Assembly: GCA_964392465.1 (NCBI GenBank)
Contig: CAYMPC010000040.1
Location: 1 to 10,220 of the forward strand
Length of the DNA: 10,220 nt
Direction of reading: 5' to 3'
Source: JAAXVZ01 sp964392465
GTDB lineage: Archaea; Nanobdellota; Nanobdellia; Woesearchaeales; GW2011-AR15
This document shows, piece by piece, positions 1 through 5,557 of this stretch. Under the pieces are notes generated by a model, which saw only the letters and a program-made list of their open reading frames with translations, did not search any database and was not told where the DNA came from. Within the stretch, counting starts at the first letter, position 1; each line of letters begins with the position of its first letter. The position numbers and the translations under genes are program-made.

Positions 1-12
1 TTCAGTATTCAT
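1..12 (-). CDS. Possible 5' tip of a divergent gene, partial
   Basis: Read on the minus strand, an ATG at 12-10 opens a frame giving M-N-T-E before the window ends. A TATA-like AT stretch at about 38-48 lies roughly 30 bases upstream of it on that strand, the spacing seen for other genes here. Four codons cannot identify a product, and the ATG may be chance in such AT-rich DNA. Confidence 0.2.
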
Positions 13-83
13 TTTTTCAAGAAGTAATGATAAAAGAATATTAAAAGTTTTGTTTTTACTCTTCAACTTTTCAAATTTCAATA

Positions 84-94
84 AATTTAAATAT
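84..94 (+). promoter_or_regulatory. TATA-like box for the 153-aa orphan gene
   Basis: The AT-only stretch AATTTAAATAT is centred about 26 bases before the GTG at 115. That is the usual distance from an archaeal TATA box to the transcription start, so the message is probably leaderless. No Shine-Dalgarno match precedes the GTG, which fits. Confidence 0.5.
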
Positions 95-114
95 AGTCTT
101 TTTTCATTTTTTTT

Positions 115-576
115 GTGGATAAAAAACTTGATGTAATATTAAAAGAAAAAGGACTAAAAAGAATTGAGACTCTAGATGAGATAGTAATATCTAATTCTTT
201 TTTAATTGATACAAATACAGGTAATTTGTCAAATCAACGATTTCCCATATATCCTGTTGTGCAAGACAAATTGAATCTTACTCATAACCTTCTTAATTTA
301 TATGGAATCCACTGGAGATACTTAGTTAATTCTGAAAATTGGATTGATATTGAAAAACAAGAAGGAGACTTACAGAGAGTATTATCAGATATTTATTCAG
401 GAGTTAGAAAAAATAGACCAGCAATATATGCTTTCTCTCAAAAGTACGTTAACTTGTTCAAAAGTTTATGGATTTTTATTCCCGATACACAAGGTTGGGA
501 GTATTACACAGGAGTATTGCTACCACAATTCAAAACAGATATGGAAGCTTACAAACAAATAAAACAAGCTATCTGA
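115..576 (+). CDS. Hypothetical protein, 153 aa, unrecognised
   Basis: I do not recognise this protein. It is predicted to be soluble: there is no signal peptide and no long hydrophobic run. It is rich in aromatic residues in its second half (Trp-Tyr pairs near residues 67-76 and 118-130) and mixes Asn/Gln with Lys, typical of AT-rich genomes. No catalytic motif or metal-binding cluster is apparent. The start is a GTG placed one promoter spacing after a TATA-like box; no in-frame ATG lies nearby, and the sequence from MDKKLDVILKEKG onward looks like a normal N-terminus. It has its own promoter and is followed by about 50 bases before pyrH, which also has its own box, so co-transcription is not needed. 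A lineage-restricted protein is the most likely explanation. Confidence 0.7.
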   Translation: MDKKLDVILKEKGLKRIETLDEIVISNSFLIDTNTGNLSNQRFPIYPVVQDKLNLTHNLLNLYGIHWRYLVNSENWIDIEKQEGDLQRVLSDIYSGVRKNRPAIYAFSQKYVNLFKSLWIFIPDTQGWEYYTGVLLPQFKTDMEAYKQIKQAI

Positions 577-598
577 TTATATTGTTATATTGAAAATA

Positions 599-608
599 CA
601 TATAAATT
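599..608 (+). promoter_or_regulatory. TATA box of pyrH, supports ATG at 629
   Basis: CATATAAATT is centred about 25 bases before the ATG at 629, which puts the transcription start at or just before the start codon. It lies inside the longer frame that would begin at TTG 590, so it argues against that upstream start. A nearly identical ACATATAAAT precedes the transporter gene at 2821. Confidence 0.6.
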
Positions 609-628
609 CCAAAAAATTTAAAGAGAGT

Positions 629-1303
629 ATGAAAACAATTATCCTCTCAGTTGGCGGATCAATAATCTCTCCTGATAAGCCGGATTACTTTTTTTTAAGG
701 GAATTTAAGAATTTCATAATAAGAAATCTAAAAAAATACAGGTTCATAATCGTTTGTGGAGGAGGAAAAACTAATAGTTATTATAATGAAGCAGCTAAAA
801 GAGTTTCAAATATTAAAAAAGAAGACTTAGATTGGTTAGGAATTACAGCCACAAGGCTGAATGCCGAGCTAGTTAGGACAATTTTTGGGGAAGTAGCATA
901 TAAAAAAGTGATTTATAATCCAGAAGCTAAATTAAAAACAAATAAAAAAATAATAATAGCTGCAGGGTGGAAACCAGGAAGATCAACTGATTTTGTTGCT
1001 GTTATTTTAGCAAAAAAATTTGAGGCAAAAGAGATAATCAACATGACGAATATCTCCTATGTATATGACAAAGATCCAACTAAATTCAAAGACGCAAAAA
1101 AGCTTTTTAATATTACTTGGAAAGAATATAGAAAAATTATAGGTAACAAATGGACACCAAGATTAAATAGCCCTTTTGATCCTATTGCAAGCAGAGAAGC
1201 ACAAAAAAACAAACTAACAGTTATTATAATAAAAGGAACAGATTTAAACAATGTTGAAAGGAATTTACATGAAAAAAACTTTGATGGAACTATAATAAAA
1301 TAA
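629..1303 (+). CDS. pyrH: UMP kinase (uridylate kinase), archaeal type
   Basis: This cytoplasmic enzyme phosphorylates UMP to UDP with ATP, the step after de novo UMP synthesis on the way to UTP and CTP. The 224-residue protein has the amino acid kinase fold signatures in order: a glycine-rich loop SVGGS at residues 7-11, the VCGGGK phosphate/nucleotide loop at 42-47, DWLGITATRLNA at 68-79 (the D-x-x-G-I-x-x-T-R-x-N-A block typical of archaeal UMP kinases), G-W-x-P-G-x-S-T-D at 113-121, the nucleotide-binding YVYDKDP at 144-150, and a C-terminal DG-T-I end. The length matches the archaeal family of about 220-230 aa. I chose ATG 629 because the kinase strand starts there and a TATA box lies about 25 bases upstream. 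A TTG at 590 would add 13 residues with no family counterpart. Isopentenyl phosphate kinase and carbamate kinase are related folds, but the N-A-E and S-T-D blocks favour UMP kinase. Confidence 0.93.
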   Translation: MKTIILSVGGSIISPDKPDYFFLREFKNFIIRNLKKYRFIIVCGGGKTNSYYNEAAKRVSNIKKEDLDWLGITATRLNAELVRTIFGEVAYKKVIYNPEAKLKTNKKIIIAAGWKPGRSTDFVAVILAKKFEAKEIINMTNISYVYDKDPTKFKDAKKLFNITWKEYRKIIGNKWTPRLNSPFDPIASREAQKNKLTVIIIKGTDLNNVERNLHEKNFDGTIIK

Positions 1304-1320
1304 AAGTCCATAACAGAAAA

Positions 1321-1330
1321 CTTAATAAAC
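1321..1330 (+). promoter_or_regulatory. Weak TATA-like box for the 476-aa membrane protein
   Basis: CTTAATAAAC would place a transcription start near 1350, leaving a leader of about 16 bases that contains a G-rich ribosome binding site. The match is weaker than the other boxes in this window. Confidence 0.35.
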
Positions 1331-1356
1331 AAGTAAACTCCTTATTTTAATTAACA

Positions 1357-1363
1357 GGGTGGG
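1357..1363 (+). promoter_or_regulatory. Shine-Dalgarno-like site GGGTGGG
   Basis: A G-rich stretch, rare in this AT-rich intergenic DNA, ends three bases before ATG 1367. It can pair with the CACCUCC-type 3' end of archaeal 16S rRNA. Most neighbouring genes lack such a site and appear leaderless, so this one fixes the start of the secreted protein. Confidence 0.55.
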
Positions 1364-1366
1364 AAT

Positions 1367-2797
1367 ATGAAACAAAAACTAATCTTTACATCATTTTTAT
1401 TGTTTGTTCTTATGATTATGCCTGCTTATGCAGCTTTGACAGCAGATGTAACTATACTTAGGAATAGTATTTATCTTGATGAGCAAGCAACATTTAAATT
1501 AGTTATTACAAATCCAGAGCCCTATTCAAAAGTAATTCAAGTCTATTCAACTGATATTGAGTTCTATACAGAGATAGAACCTACAATAACAAAAATAGAA
1601 CCAGAATCAACTATTACCTTAACTTTGAAATTACTCCCAAGTGTTTGGTCAAATATAGGAGCAAAAGGAGTCAACATTATGGTTTCTTCTCCTGCTGTTA
1701 ATGAGCAACTCTCTTTTCAGCTACCGGTATATATTAAATCTTATGATGATCCCGAAAAAAAATACAGCCCTTCAGTAGAATTGAAAATCGAATTTCCAAA
1801 AGAGGTAGATCCCAGAGAGGAATACCCTATCAATATTTATTTAAGAAACAGGAATAAATTAGATATAAAATCAATGGAACTTGTTGTCAAAAGCAATGCC
1901 TTTAACCCTGAAAAAATAATATTAACATTAAACCCCTACCCAGAGGGAGAAAGAAGAGAAAATATAATATACACAATAGATTCGTTGACTCAGCCAATGG
2001 AAGATATCTTGGAAGTTGGTTTAATTATAGATAATGTTACTTTTAACAGAGAGCGTATTCCTTACAAAATAGTTGCTTATTCTGAATTTGTAAAAACAGA
2101 AGAGACAAGAGAAGAACTATTCAAAAAAACAACAGAATATACAATTATTAATGAAGGTAACATAAAAAGTGAGGAATTATTTAAATTTCCAACATCTGTA
2201 TTAAAAAGGATTTTTGTTAGTTCTACACCTGCTCCTGATAAAATCAATCTAAAACAAGAAGCATATTTGGCCTGGGAATTGGAACTTGAGCCAAGACAAG
2301 AAGTAAAAATAAAGGTTGTTGAAAATTACAGGCCGCTGATATATATCTTATTAATTTTTATTGTCATAACTCTTATTTATTTCCTTTATAGGAGCCCTTT
2401 AACAATTAAAAAAGAAACAATAATTACTGGAACCTCTACAGAGGGTATTTCAGAACTCAAAGTAATTCTTCACATAAGAAACAGAAGCCAGGACTTGATA
2501 GAGCATATAAAAGTCACAGATCTTATACCCAGTATTGCAGAAATGATAAAAGAGACAAATATAGGGACATTGGCACCAGTCAAAATAATAAGAAATGACA
2601 GGAAAGGAACAATAGTGAAATGGGAGCTTGAAGCATTAGAGCCTTTTGAAGAGAGAATAATCAGTTACAGACTAAAATCAAAGATAGCGATTGTCGGAGG
2701 TTTGACTTTGCCTCCAGCAAAAATAAAATTTGAAACAAAAAAAGGGAAAGAAAGAACAGTAAGATCCAATAAAAGCCAGGTAAGTCTTGGTTTTTAG
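1367..2797 (+). CDS. Secreted, single-pass membrane protein with Ig-like domains
   Basis: The 476-aa protein has a Sec-type signal peptide: K2-Q-K, a hydrophobic core at about 5-18, and a likely cleavage after A-Y-A at 20-22. Residues 23-320 are beta-rich with repeating patterns of alternating hydrophobic residues, E-P-x-S and N-P-x-P-like turns, consistent with two or three Ig-like/CARDB-like modules (about 25-125, 135-235 and 240-320). A single membrane helix lies at about 323-341 and is followed by R342. The C-terminal part, about 355-476, again looks like an Ig/DUF11-type domain: it contains LHIRNRSQ, V-T-D-L-I-P and WELEALEPFEERIISY. With a cleaved signal and one helix, this last domain should face the cytoplasm, which is unusual for such a fold. 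It is probably a surface or envelope structural protein. I know similar architectures from DPANN archaea but cannot name a family. The start is set by the signal peptide and the upstream GGGTGGG site. Confidence 0.82.
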   Translation: MKQKLIFTSFLLFVLMIMPAYAALTADVTILRNSIYLDEQATFKLVITNPEPYSKVIQVYSTDIEFYTEIEPTITKIEPESTITLTLKLLPSVWSNIGAKGVNIMVSSPAVNEQLSFQLPVYIKSYDDPEKKYSPSVELKIEFPKEVDPREEYPINIYLRNRNKLDIKSMELVVKSNAFNPEKIILTLNPYPEGERRENIIYTIDSLTQPMEDILEVGLIIDNVTFNRERIPYKIVAYSEFVKTEETREELFKKTTEYTIINEGNIKSEELFKFPTSVLKRIFVSSTPAPDKINLKQEAYLAWELELEPRQEVKIKVVENYRPLIYILLIFIVITLIYFLYRSPLTIKKETIITGTSTEGISELKVILHIRNRSQDLIEHIKVTDLIPSIAEMIKETNIGTLAPVKIIRNDRKGTIVKWELEALEPFEERIISYRLKSKIAIVGGLTLPPAKIKFETKKGKERTVRSNKSQVSLGF

Positions 2798-2820
2798 TTC
2801 TTTTTATTTTAAAAATCGAT

Positions 2821-2831
2821 ACATATAAATA
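2821..2831 (+). promoter_or_regulatory. TATA box of the AI-2E family transporter gene
   Basis: ACATATAAATA is centred about 27 bases before ATG 2854, and T-rich DNA fills the gap with no Shine-Dalgarno match. A leaderless message is likely. Confidence 0.6.
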
Positions 2832-2853
2832 GGTATTTCTCTATATTTTTTTT

Positions 2854-3924
2854 ATGCGTGATATTTATAATAAATATGGGGCGATTATCTTTATTTTTAT
2901 TACACTATACTTGTCTTACTTAATCTTAAAACCCTTTTTGCTATCTATAATCTCTTCTGCAATTATTGCTTATATCTTTTATCCCATATACAAAGTTATA
3001 TCTTCAAAAACAGGCAGAAAAAACCTGTCCTCCTTACTTATGATCTTTGTTGTTCTTATTATATTTTTTATTCCGTCTGTATATTTAATCACCTCTTTAA
3101 TAAAAGAAATACCAGGAATATATTCTACAATTTCAAATACCCTTCAGACTTCAGAAATATGGAGTAATATTTATCAAACTTTTTCAGAGAGCGTTGTTCA
3201 TATTGATTTAAAACAAATTATCCAATCTGTTATGATAAATATTCTAAATTTTTTTCAAGGGATTTTGCTTTCTTTGCCAAATAAACTCATAAATTTGTCT
3301 ATTAGTGCTTTTTTGCTTTTTTTCTTTTTTAGAGATGGATATGAAATAACACAGAAACTTTTAGATTATAGTCCATTCCATAAAAAAGACACAACAATCT
3401 TAATCAGGCAATTAAAGGGGATGACAGATGCAGTTATCTATGGTCAGATGATAACAGCATTAGTACAAGCCATATTAGCAACATTAGCTTATTATGTTTT
3501 GGGATTTAAGGCACCTTTGTTTTTTGGATTTATTACCTTATTTACATCTATAATACCTATGTTAGGTCCTGCTTTTGTCTATGTTCCTTTAGGAGTAAGC
3601 ACTATAATTACTTCTGTAAGTTCGTCAGACACAACAGGGTTAATTAAGGGAATAATAGTTATAATATATGGAATAGCTATAATCAGTAGTGTTGATAATG
3701 TTTTAAAACCAATTTTAATAAGTGATAAAGTCAAGATACATCCAGTTTTAGTAATGATAGGTATACTTGGAGGATTAGCTGTTTTTGGTTTTATAGGAGT
3801 AGTTATTGGTCCGTTAATCTTGATATTTTTGCTTACTTTGCTTAGAATTTATGATATGAAAGAAAGAGTAGCAGAACACATGGAATATCCAAATAAAGAA
3901 GAAAACAATAATGAAGGATTATAG
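2854..3924 (+). CDS. AI-2E family transporter (PerM/YdiK-like membrane protein)
   Basis: The 356-aa protein has about eight to ten hydrophobic segments: two near the N-terminus (about 9-27 and 29-48), one at 61-82, a soluble amphipathic stretch at 85-140, and then segments at about 146-160, 196-217, 220-238, 240-256, 264-283, 298-314 and 316-332. The family-typical C-terminal half is clear: SIIPMLGPAFVYVPLG at 232-247, the D-N-x-x-x-P motif (DNVLKPILIS, 281-290), then K-x-H-P-V-L-V and the glycine-rich GGLAVFGFIGVVIGP. The family (UPF0118/AI-2E) includes E. coli TqsA, linked to autoinducer-2 export, and Na+/H+ antiporters in some bacteria. The true substrate in archaea is unknown, so the family name should not be read as AI-2 transport. 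The charged C-terminus is short and cytoplasmic. It appears to be transcribed alone from its own TATA box. Confidence 0.9.
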   Translation: MRDIYNKYGAIIFIFITLYLSYLILKPFLLSIISSAIIAYIFYPIYKVISSKTGRKNLSSLLMIFVVLIIFFIPSVYLITSLIKEIPGIYSTISNTLQTSEIWSNIYQTFSESVVHIDLKQIIQSVMINILNFFQGILLSLPNKLINLSISAFLLFFFFRDGYEITQKLLDYSPFHKKDTTILIRQLKGMTDAVIYGQMITALVQAILATLAYYVLGFKAPLFFGFITLFTSIIPMLGPAFVYVPLGVSTIITSVSSSDTTGLIKGIIVIIYGIAIISSVDNVLKPILISDKVKIHPVLVMIGILGGLAVFGFIGVVIGPLILIFLLTLLRIYDMKERVAEHMEYPNKEENNNEGL

Positions 3925-3996
3925 TTTATTATATTATTATAAAAAAATATAAAAAAGAAGCTTTATTCTGATATGTATTCAATAAAAACAAATAAT

Positions 3997-4093
3997 GCCA
4001 CGGTCGCATAACCCGGTATTGCGTCAGTCTTGAATGCAAAACAAAGGGAACTGATTCCGTGAGGAATTCTCGGTTCAAATCCGAGCCGTGGCG
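3997..4093 (+). tRNA. tRNA-Ser(UGA) with a 14-base intron
   Basis: The acceptor stem pairs GCCACGG (3997-4003) with CCGTGGC (4086-4092), and the discriminator G at 4093 is as expected for serine. The D arm has a 3-bp stem GCA/TGC, typical of class II tRNAs. The anticodon stem pairs TCAGT (4024-4028) with ACTGA (4050-4054). Between them are 21 bases instead of seven. Removing 14 bases gives the loop CTTGAAA with anticodon TGA at 4031-4033. The long variable arm (TTCC/GGAA stem, 4055-4068) and the T arm CTCGG-TTCAAAT-CCGAG (4069-4085) complete a serine tRNA reading UCA and related codons. CCA is not encoded. A T-tract follows directly and may terminate transcription. It is paralogous to the tRNA-Ser(CGA) 340 bases downstream. 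Confidence 0.93.
4035..4048 (+). other. Intron of tRNA-Ser(UGA), after position 37
   Basis: The 14 bases between A37 (4034) and A38 (4049) lie at the canonical archaeal intron site. A bulge-helix-bulge can be drawn: C29-T31 of the loop start (4029-4031) pair with AAG (4044-4046). This leaves three-base bulges AA^T at the 5' junction and GG^A at the 3' junction, each cut after its second base. The central helix has only three good pairs and the inner helix one G-C pair, so the motif is relaxed. Confidence 0.75.
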
Positions 4094-4115
4094 TCTTTTT
4101 TTAATTTATAAAATT

Positions 4116-4126
4116 AAATTTAAATA
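4116..4126 (+). promoter_or_regulatory. TATA-like box of the 89-aa membrane protein gene
   Basis: AATTTAAATAT is centred about 28 bases before ATG 4149. It is the same word as the box before the gene at 115. It supports the start inside the intergenic region rather than one overlapping the tRNA. Confidence 0.5.
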
Positions 4127-4148
4127 TCAACTAAGATTATCTCTATTT

Positions 4149-4418
4149 ATGTCTACCTTAAAACAAATACAATCAGAAATAAAATCAATAAAAGAAAGAA
4201 ACAAAAAAGTTGAAGCAGATAAAGCCTGGGAGATTAGTTTAACCAGAAAAATAATTATTGCTCTTTTTACATATGCAGTTGTTGTGTTATTCTTTTACTT
4301 TGCAGGATTGCCAAATCCAATGATTAATTCAATAGTGCCATCTTTAGCTTTCTTATTATCGACATTGACCTTGCCATTGTTCAAGCATATCTGGATTAAA
4401 AAGATATATAAGAGATAG
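4149..4418 (+). CDS. Conserved small two-helix membrane protein, 89 aa
   Basis: The N-terminal 30 residues are charged and helical (MSTLKQIQSEIKSIKERNKK then VEADKAWE), probably a short cytoplasmic coiled coil. Two hydrophobic helices follow, at about 39-56 and 63-79, separated by AGLPNPMIN, and a basic tail with KHIWIKKIYKR ends the protein. The blocks E-A-D-K-A-W-E, GLP-x-P-x-x-N, and P-S-x-x-F-L-L-S-T-L-T-L-P-x-F-K recall a small conserved membrane protein that I have seen in DPANN archaea and Patescibacteria. Its function is not known to me. A longer frame from GTG 4059 would start within the upstream tRNA-Ser, so I chose ATG 4149, which has a TATA-like box at the leaderless distance. The gene is wedged between two serine tRNA genes, and its last codons carry the TATA-like box of the second tRNA. 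Confidence 0.8.
   Translation: MSTLKQIQSEIKSIKERNKKVEADKAWEISLTRKIIIALFTYAVVVLFFYFAGLPNPMINSIVPSLAFLLSTLTLPLFKHIWIKKIYKR
4403..4412 (+). promoter_or_regulatory. TATA box of tRNA-Ser(CGA), inside the upstream gene's 3' end
   Basis: GATATATAAG is centred about 29 bases before the tRNA 5' end at 4437. It overlaps the last codons of the 89-aa membrane protein gene, which encode part of KKIYKR, so promoter and coding sequence are shared. Confidence 0.6.
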
Positions 4419-4436
4419 TATTTTCTTTATATTCAT

Positions 4437-4534
4437 GCCACGATCGCATAATCCGGTATTGCGAGAGTCTCGAATTAAACAATAAAGAAAACTCTTGCCG
4501 TAAGGCATTCTCAGTTCAAATCTGGGTCGTGGCG
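4437..4534 (+). tRNA. tRNA-Ser(CGA) with a 15-base intron
   Basis: The acceptor stem pairs GCCACGA (4437-4443) with TCGTGGC (4527-4533), with discriminator G at 4534. The 3-bp D stem GCA/TGC and the D loop closely match those of the upstream tRNA-Ser. The anticodon stem pairs AGAGT (4464-4468) with ACTCT (4491-4495). The 22 bases between them reduce to the loop CTCGAAA with anticodon CGA (4471-4473) when 15 bases are removed, so it reads UCG. The variable arm has a TGCC-GTAA-GGCA hairpin (4496-4507). The T arm CTCAG-TTCAAAT-CTGGG (4510-4526) contains one G-T pair. CCA is not encoded, and a T-tract follows. Its similarity to tRNA-Ser(UGA) in acceptor and D arm suggests the pair arose by duplication, with the anticodon stem and variable arm diverging. 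Confidence 0.92.
4475..4489 (+). other. Intron of tRNA-Ser(CGA), after position 37
   Basis: The 15 bases between A37 (4474) and A38 (4490) occupy the canonical site. A 3' bulge AA^A (4488-4490) can be drawn above a C-G and T-A pair (4469-4487, 4470-4486), but the rest of the central helix is poor, so this is a very relaxed bulge-helix-bulge. The intron sequence is unlike that of the neighbouring tRNA-Ser. Confidence 0.7.
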
Positions 4535-4570
4535 TTTTTTATTTTTTACCTATTCACCTATTCAGCAACA

Positions 4571-4579
4571 TTTATAAAT
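4571..4579 (+). promoter_or_regulatory. TATA box of initiator tRNA-Met
   Basis: TTTATAAAT is close to the archaeal consensus and is centred about 29 bases before the tRNA 5' end at 4604. Confidence 0.65.
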
Positions 4580-4603
4580 TTGGCAAGTTTCCGAAGATAA
4601 CAT

Positions 4604-4678
4604 AGCGGGGTAGGGCAGCTAGGAGTGCCCGTTGGGCTCATAACCCAAAGGTCGGAAGTTCAAATCTTTCCCCCGCTA
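4604..4678 (+). tRNA. Initiator tRNA-Met(CAU)
   Basis: The cloverleaf is complete: acceptor AGCGGGG (4604-4610) with CCCCGCT (4671-4677), D stem GGGC/GCCC, anticodon stem TTGGG/CCCAA around the loop CTCATAA, variable loop AGGTC, and T arm GGAAG-TTCAAAT-CTTTC, with discriminator A at 4678. The terminal A1:U72 pair and the three G:C pairs next to the anticodon loop (GGG/CCC) are the identity features of archaeal initiator tRNA, so this is the tRNA that starts translation rather than the elongator. There is no intron, and CCA is not encoded. A run of seven T follows (4680-4686). The last 13 bases, plus the G and T-tract behind them, are repeated exactly 115 bases downstream. Confidence 0.96.
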
Positions 4679-4685
4679 GTTTTTT
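4666..4685 (+). repeat. Direct repeat copy 1: initiator tRNA 3' end plus T-tract
   Basis: These 20 bases comprise the 3' strand of the T stem, the 3' acceptor strand, the discriminator A, a G and six T. They recur identically at 4781-4800. Confidence 0.9.
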
Positions 4686-4702
4686 TCAAAAACCTAGTGT
4701 AA

Positions 4703-4800
4703 AAAATGTTTTTTCTCCGAAAAAACGTTGGCTTTAGGCCAACATATCCCGATCAAACCTGATAAGGTTTGGTGGTAATCCTTTCCCCCGCTAGTTTTTT
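4703..4800 (+). ncRNA. Possible structured RNA downstream of initiator tRNA
   Basis: Three hairpins follow one another: an 8-11 bp stem GTTTTTTC/GAAAAAAC with loop TCC (4708-4726), a 6-bp stem GTTGGC/GCCAAC (4727-4743), and a 6-8 bp stem CAAACC/GGTTTG with loop TGATAA (4754-4771). A copy of the tRNA 3' end and a T-tract then close the segment (4781-4800). No protein frame is apparent. It could be made by read-through of the tRNA T-tract or be an inactive scar. I see no convincing C/D boxes (RUGAUGA and CUGA) and no ACA tail of an H/ACA RNA, so the class is unknown. Confidence 0.35.
4781..4800 (+). repeat. Direct repeat copy 2: tRNA-iMet 3' end plus T-tract
   Basis: This is an exact 20-base copy of 4666-4685, including the CCCCGCT acceptor strand. 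The 5' parts of the tRNA are not repeated: the bases before it (GGTGGTAATC) do not make a T loop. That is the pattern left when an element integrates at a tRNA 3' end, or when a short 3' fragment is duplicated. Confidence 0.85.
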
Positions 4801-4852
4801 CATTTTTCTTCAGAATCAAAACCTCAAACTATATTCACTAAATAGATAAAAT

Positions 4853-4863
4853 ATTTATATAAA
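4853..4863 (+). promoter_or_regulatory. TATA box of the 204-aa membrane protein gene
   Basis: ATTTATATAAA is the strongest box in the window and lies about 32 bases before ATG 4890, implying a leader of only a few bases. Confidence 0.6.
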
Positions 4864-4889
4864 CCTTCTATTTTTATTAATAGATAGCT

Positions 4890-5504
4890 ATGGCTACGCA
4901 AAACGTTCATCATAAATCAAGTAATACAAATAGCGGTCAAAATAAAATTTTGGCAACTTTTAACAATTTATCTAAAAATAAAACTTTTAAGTATTTGAGA
5001 TTTTTACCTGTTCTGATTCTTCTAATTATGTTCACAAAAAAATGGTTTGTATTTGGAGTATTTACTATCCTTACTTATTATATAGTTTATTACACTAAAT
5101 TATGGCACGTCCCCATAGATGTTTCTCCTTTATTTTTTTTTGGGGTAGTTATAACAAGATACTATGGATTTGGCAACATGCTTTTGTTTTACCTTCTAGC
5201 TTATTTTATCCCTAAAACACTTACAGGTCACAGCGCAAGCTGGATTTCCTATATCTTTGTTTCAATAAGTTGGGCTTCTTTCCTATGTGTTTTTCTTTTC
5301 CCTTCAAGCATGTCTCTCCAATTATTGGGTTATATAACAAGCGTTATCCAATTTACCCTTTCCGCAATGTTTCAGTCAACAATGAAACCCTTAATGATGT
5401 CAATTGCAGACGGAATAGGAAATGTCATGAACAACCTGATATGGTTTCTAATTTTTTCAGATTTAGTAGTATGGATATTGGGACTAGTTGGATTAACTGT
5501 ATAA
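4890..5504 (+). CDS. Polytopic membrane protein, 204 aa, unrecognised
   Basis: A polar N-terminus of about 33 residues, rich in Asn, Ser, Lys and His, is followed by about six hydrophobic segments: roughly 36-48, 52-68, 78-106 (perhaps two, with R90-Y-Y-G-F-G in the middle), 116-137, 143-162 and 183-202. Size and hydropathy recall MreD-like or ECF S-component-like small membrane proteins, but I see no diagnostic motif and assign no function. Polar residues within the membrane part (D77, R90, K109, K166, D174, N177-N182) would be candidates for a functional site. The start is ATG 4890, close behind a strong TATA box. The gene ends about 50 bases before rnhB, which has its own box. Confidence 0.78.
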   Translation: MATQNVHHKSSNTNSGQNKILATFNNLSKNKTFKYLRFLPVLILLIMFTKKWFVFGVFTILTYYIVYYTKLWHVPIDVSPLFFFGVVITRYYGFGNMLLFYLLAYFIPKTLTGHSASWISYIFVSISWASFLCVFLFPSSMSLQLLGYITSVIQFTLSAMFQSTMKPLMMSIADGIGNVMNNLIWFLIFSDLVVWILGLVGLTV

Positions 5505-5526
5505 TTATTTGTAAAATTCTATAAAA

Positions 5527-5536
5527 ATTAATATAC
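5527..5536 (+). promoter_or_regulatory. TATA-like box of rnhB
   Basis: ATTAATATAC is centred about 27 bases before ATG 5558. No Shine-Dalgarno match lies in between, so the message is probably leaderless. Confidence 0.5.
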
Positions 5537-5557
5537 TTCTTTATTTTTATTAAAAAT

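Noticed and set aside
590..628. Upstream TTG start adding 13 residues to UMP kinase
   Set aside because: The TATA box at 599-608 lies inside the extension, and the kinase fold begins right at ATG 629.
1057..1332. Minus-strand 91-codon frame across pyrH
   Set aside because: It is the antisense shadow of conserved UMP kinase sequence, including the YVYDKDP motif.
4059..4148. Longer N-terminus for the 89-aa membrane protein
   Set aside because: The GTG at 4059 lies inside tRNA-Ser(UGA); the extra 30 residues are translated tRNA and spacer sequence.
4703..4800. C/D-box or H/ACA guide RNA, or a second complete tRNA
   Set aside because: No RUGAUGA plus CUGA pair and no 3' ACA were found. Only the 3' end of the tRNA is repeated, without D, anticodon or T loops.
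4666..4800. CRISPR-like repeat pair
   Set aside because: There are only two copies, the repeat is part of a tRNA gene, and the interval is 95 bases of structured sequence with no further units.
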